Shown here in pieces: positions 63,301 to 64,000 of a stretch of 64,000 bases of DNA. The stretch is from Sunxiuqinia sp963677175 (GTDB taxonomy: Bacteria; Bacteroidota; Bacteroidia; Bacteroidales; Prolixibacteraceae): positions 434,001-498,000 of the forward strand of contig CAXXES010000006.1 of NCBI GenBank assembly GCA_963677175.2. The letters run 5' to 3'. Within the stretch, counting starts at the first letter, position 1; each line of letters opens with the position of its first letter. Both the position numbers and the translations under genes were made by a program. Under the pieces are notes generated by a model. The model did no database searches. It was given only the letters and a program-made list of their open reading frames with translations, and was not told where the DNA came from.

Positions 63301-64000
63301 AAGAATACTGGGATTTGATTGAAAACTCAAACCGGCTCATTGGTGGTTGTATCTGGGACTGGGTTGATCAGGGAATTATAAAATATGGCGAAGATCCGGG
63401 CAAGTTTTACTTTGGAGGTGATTTTGGTGATACGCCAAACGACGGGAATTTCTGTATCAATGGAATTGTAACGCCCGACCGAAAAGTAACCGCCAAGCTT
63501 CTGGAAGTAAAAAAGGTATACCAATACCTGAAGATTAAAGCGGAAGGTTCAGGTCAACACCAAGTTAAAGTAGAAAATCACTACGATTTCTTAAACCTGA
63601 ACTTATTTAGAATCAACTGGAGCGTAGTAAAAGATGGTGCTATTGTGGAAAATGGTTCGATGGATTTGCCAGCAGCTGAACCAGACGAGTCAGTGTCTTT
63701 AACTGTTCCATTGAAAACAGAAATTACAGGCGATGGTGAGTTTTTCCTTGATTTCTCAATCAATTTGAAAAACGATTGTCGCTGGGCTTCTGCCGGACAT
63801 GTGGTTGCAGCCGAACAAATTCGTTTGACAGAGCGCCCCGCTGTTGCAGAAATCGATGCTTCGGGAATGAGCAATTTGGAAGTGATTGAGACAACAACCG
63901 ACTACCAGGTTCAGGGATCTGACTTTAGCCTGACATTCAACAAAAACAAAGGAGAATTAAGCTCATTGATTTATGCCGGCGAAGAAATGATCTACAATGG
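60309..64000 (+). CDS. GH2 beta-galactosidase with N-terminal lectin modules, 3' end outside window
   Basis: Open from the ATG at 60309 to the window end (1230 codons). Signal peptide at about 1-38 (FSLALLLSVSSISFASA). Residues 40-180 form a beta-sandwich module (EYLGGWDTFQGNPGYQRTEH). Residues 190-480 carry ricin-type trefoil repeats with QxW motifs (NQLWKK, QQWGVW, QQWSLT, QRWQLT, QQWQIM). GH2 begins at about 505 (FLLLNGNWKFNWVKQP), with sugar-binding, Ig-like and TIM-barrel domains: acid/base Glu924 in SMGNECGNG and nucleophile Glu985 in FCEYAHAMGN. Secreted; likely removes beta-galactosyl residues from glycans. A terminator separates it from the lipoprotein upstream. Confidence 0.93.
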   Translation, partial: MHLKSLITCLCRRSYRLLFSLALLLSVSSISFASAKTSSTDGFYIYNQFSGKVLTVGEEMLSSWKKIDDNDKQIEYLGGWDTFQGNPGYQRTEHYSTTKGAAARFTFTGVKARYYGFLRGDLDVAEIKVDGLVVGQVNCYEGSKFNAVLFETDLLPYGKHTLEVSSTGKKAVDFEIIVDAFEYATSSETITPIQQSAYTGDNGQLWKLVDNGDSYFQLVNLQDGKALTAGTSADKDLVQLAAPANSANQLWKKREGRSHINSLINKANGQVLDLSERSYQEGTICQTNTLNNDAKTQQWGVWNASEKIDVVTPQYQNIYKVISKNGQAIDNQEKAENNSNFTLSADQAVSNASQQWSLTDCGNGYYTLTNMASHKNIDNANGSLADSHKMVQWDANPANPNQRWQLTYCGSFYTLTNEASAKNLDAREVASTGALVQYSPDPANTNQQWQIMKVGKREHHDWEDESVFAINKKDGHATYIPFQSVDELKADPSWERPWETPESSNFLLLNGNWKFNWVKQPSERPLDFYLPNYDVSDWNEIPVPSNWEMQGYGTPIYTNITYPHANVPPFIAPKAGYTNATEPNPVGSYRRTFTLPDDWDGKEILLHFNGAYSAMYVWVNGQKVGYSQGANNDAEFDVTPYIKTGENIVACEVYRWSDGSYLEDQDMFRLSGIHRDVYLYAAPKVRVRDFFLQSEFDGNDFSRATFKVDADLKNHLSKSSTATKLEVSLLDANNEEVLLLSKSIDAISTNSEKSVQLSGQVDNPSLWSAETPNLYSAVFTLKDDQNNVLEVLSAKFGFRKIEIKDKRVYINNQAVFFKGVNRHDTHPVFGKAIPVESMIQDIELMKRYNVNTVRTCHYPNDPKMYALFDYYGLYVMDEADVECHGNNSLSDNPSWADAFIDRMIRMVERDKNHPSVIFWSMGNECGNGRNFYGVYEAAKAIDSSRPIHYEGKDEAADFDSQMYPSLANAKSFDAIDTDRPYFFCEYAHAMGNAPGNLKEYWDLIENSNRLIGGCIWDWVDQGIIKYGEDPGKFYFGGDFGDTPNDGNFCINGIVTPDRKVTAKLLEVKKVYQYLKIKAEGSGQHQVKVENHYDFLNLNLFRINWSVVKDGAIVENGSMDLPAAEPDESVSLTVPLKTEITGDGEFFLDFSINLKNDCRWASAGHVVAAEQIRLTERPAVAEIDASGMSNLEVIETTTDYQVQGSDFSLTFNKNKGELSSLIYAGEEMIYN

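Overview
The window comes from a member of the Bacteroidota, most likely a Marinilabiliales/Prolixibacteraceae-type organism (inference). The signs are SusC/SusD pairs with STN domains, FecR anti-sigma factors, a DUF4249 lipoprotein, BACON and DUF285 surface proteins, the short primary sigma factor, Rho with a charged low-complexity insertion, a FeoA-FeoB fusion, and promoters of the TTTG / TAnnTTTG type in front of both tRNA genes.

Layout. 1-3.4 kb: end of a Gfo/Idh/MocA oxidoreductase, then pdxB and gnd, closed by a strong terminator. 3.5-6.0 kb: membrane protein, winged-helix regulator and creD, with the same 19-bp palindrome in front of the first and last gene. 6.0-6.7 kb: twin hairpins and a 16-unit, 21-bp tandem repeat. 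6.7-10.6 kb: TonB-dependent siderophore-type receptor, a small membrane protein and an AraC regulator. 10.8-16.7 kb: a CsgG-like secreted protein, then a decaying stretch (TonB receptor with its plug deleted, DUF4249 lipoprotein, headless AsmA-like gene), then an intact DsbA-like lipoprotein with a cysteine-rich lipoprotein. 16.7-17.4 kb: gene-free, filled with repeats.

17.4-41.5 kb, all on the minus strand, is the core of the window: two adjacent operons, each with ECF sigma factor, FecR, STN-SusC and SusD, and each ending in secreted phosphodiesterases instead of glycoside hydrolases. Locus A carries a DUF285 surface protein, a PI-PLC-like lipoprotein with a propeller-like insert, and a PI-PLC/GDPD-like enzyme. 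Locus B carries a BACON lipoprotein, a Tat-exported metallophosphoesterase, a metallophosphoesterase-GDPD fusion and a 51-residue membrane protein. I infer outer-membrane capture of phosphodiester-containing polymers or phospholipid headgroups. Both loci have a plus-strand hairpin with a T-tract between fecR and susC, placed as a terminator for an antisense RNA over the susC leader.

42-55.3 kb is housekeeping: tRNA-Lys, SDR, thioesterase, LysE exporter, esterase, NUDIX, aminopeptidase P, rho, primary sigma factor, rpe, feoAB with its cysteine-rich partner and a palindromic operator candidate, a conserved hypothetical, a thiamine-binding-type protein and tRNA-Arg. 55.3-60.2 kb, just after tRNA-Arg, is a scarred accessory segment: dispersed repeats, an orphan contractile-sheath gene of extracellular-injection type, an internally deleted IS1182-like element with intact ends and a CTAG target duplication, a frameshifted DUF6051-like gene, and a surface lipoprotein that has lost its start. 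The window ends inside a large lectin-bearing GH2 beta-galactosidase.
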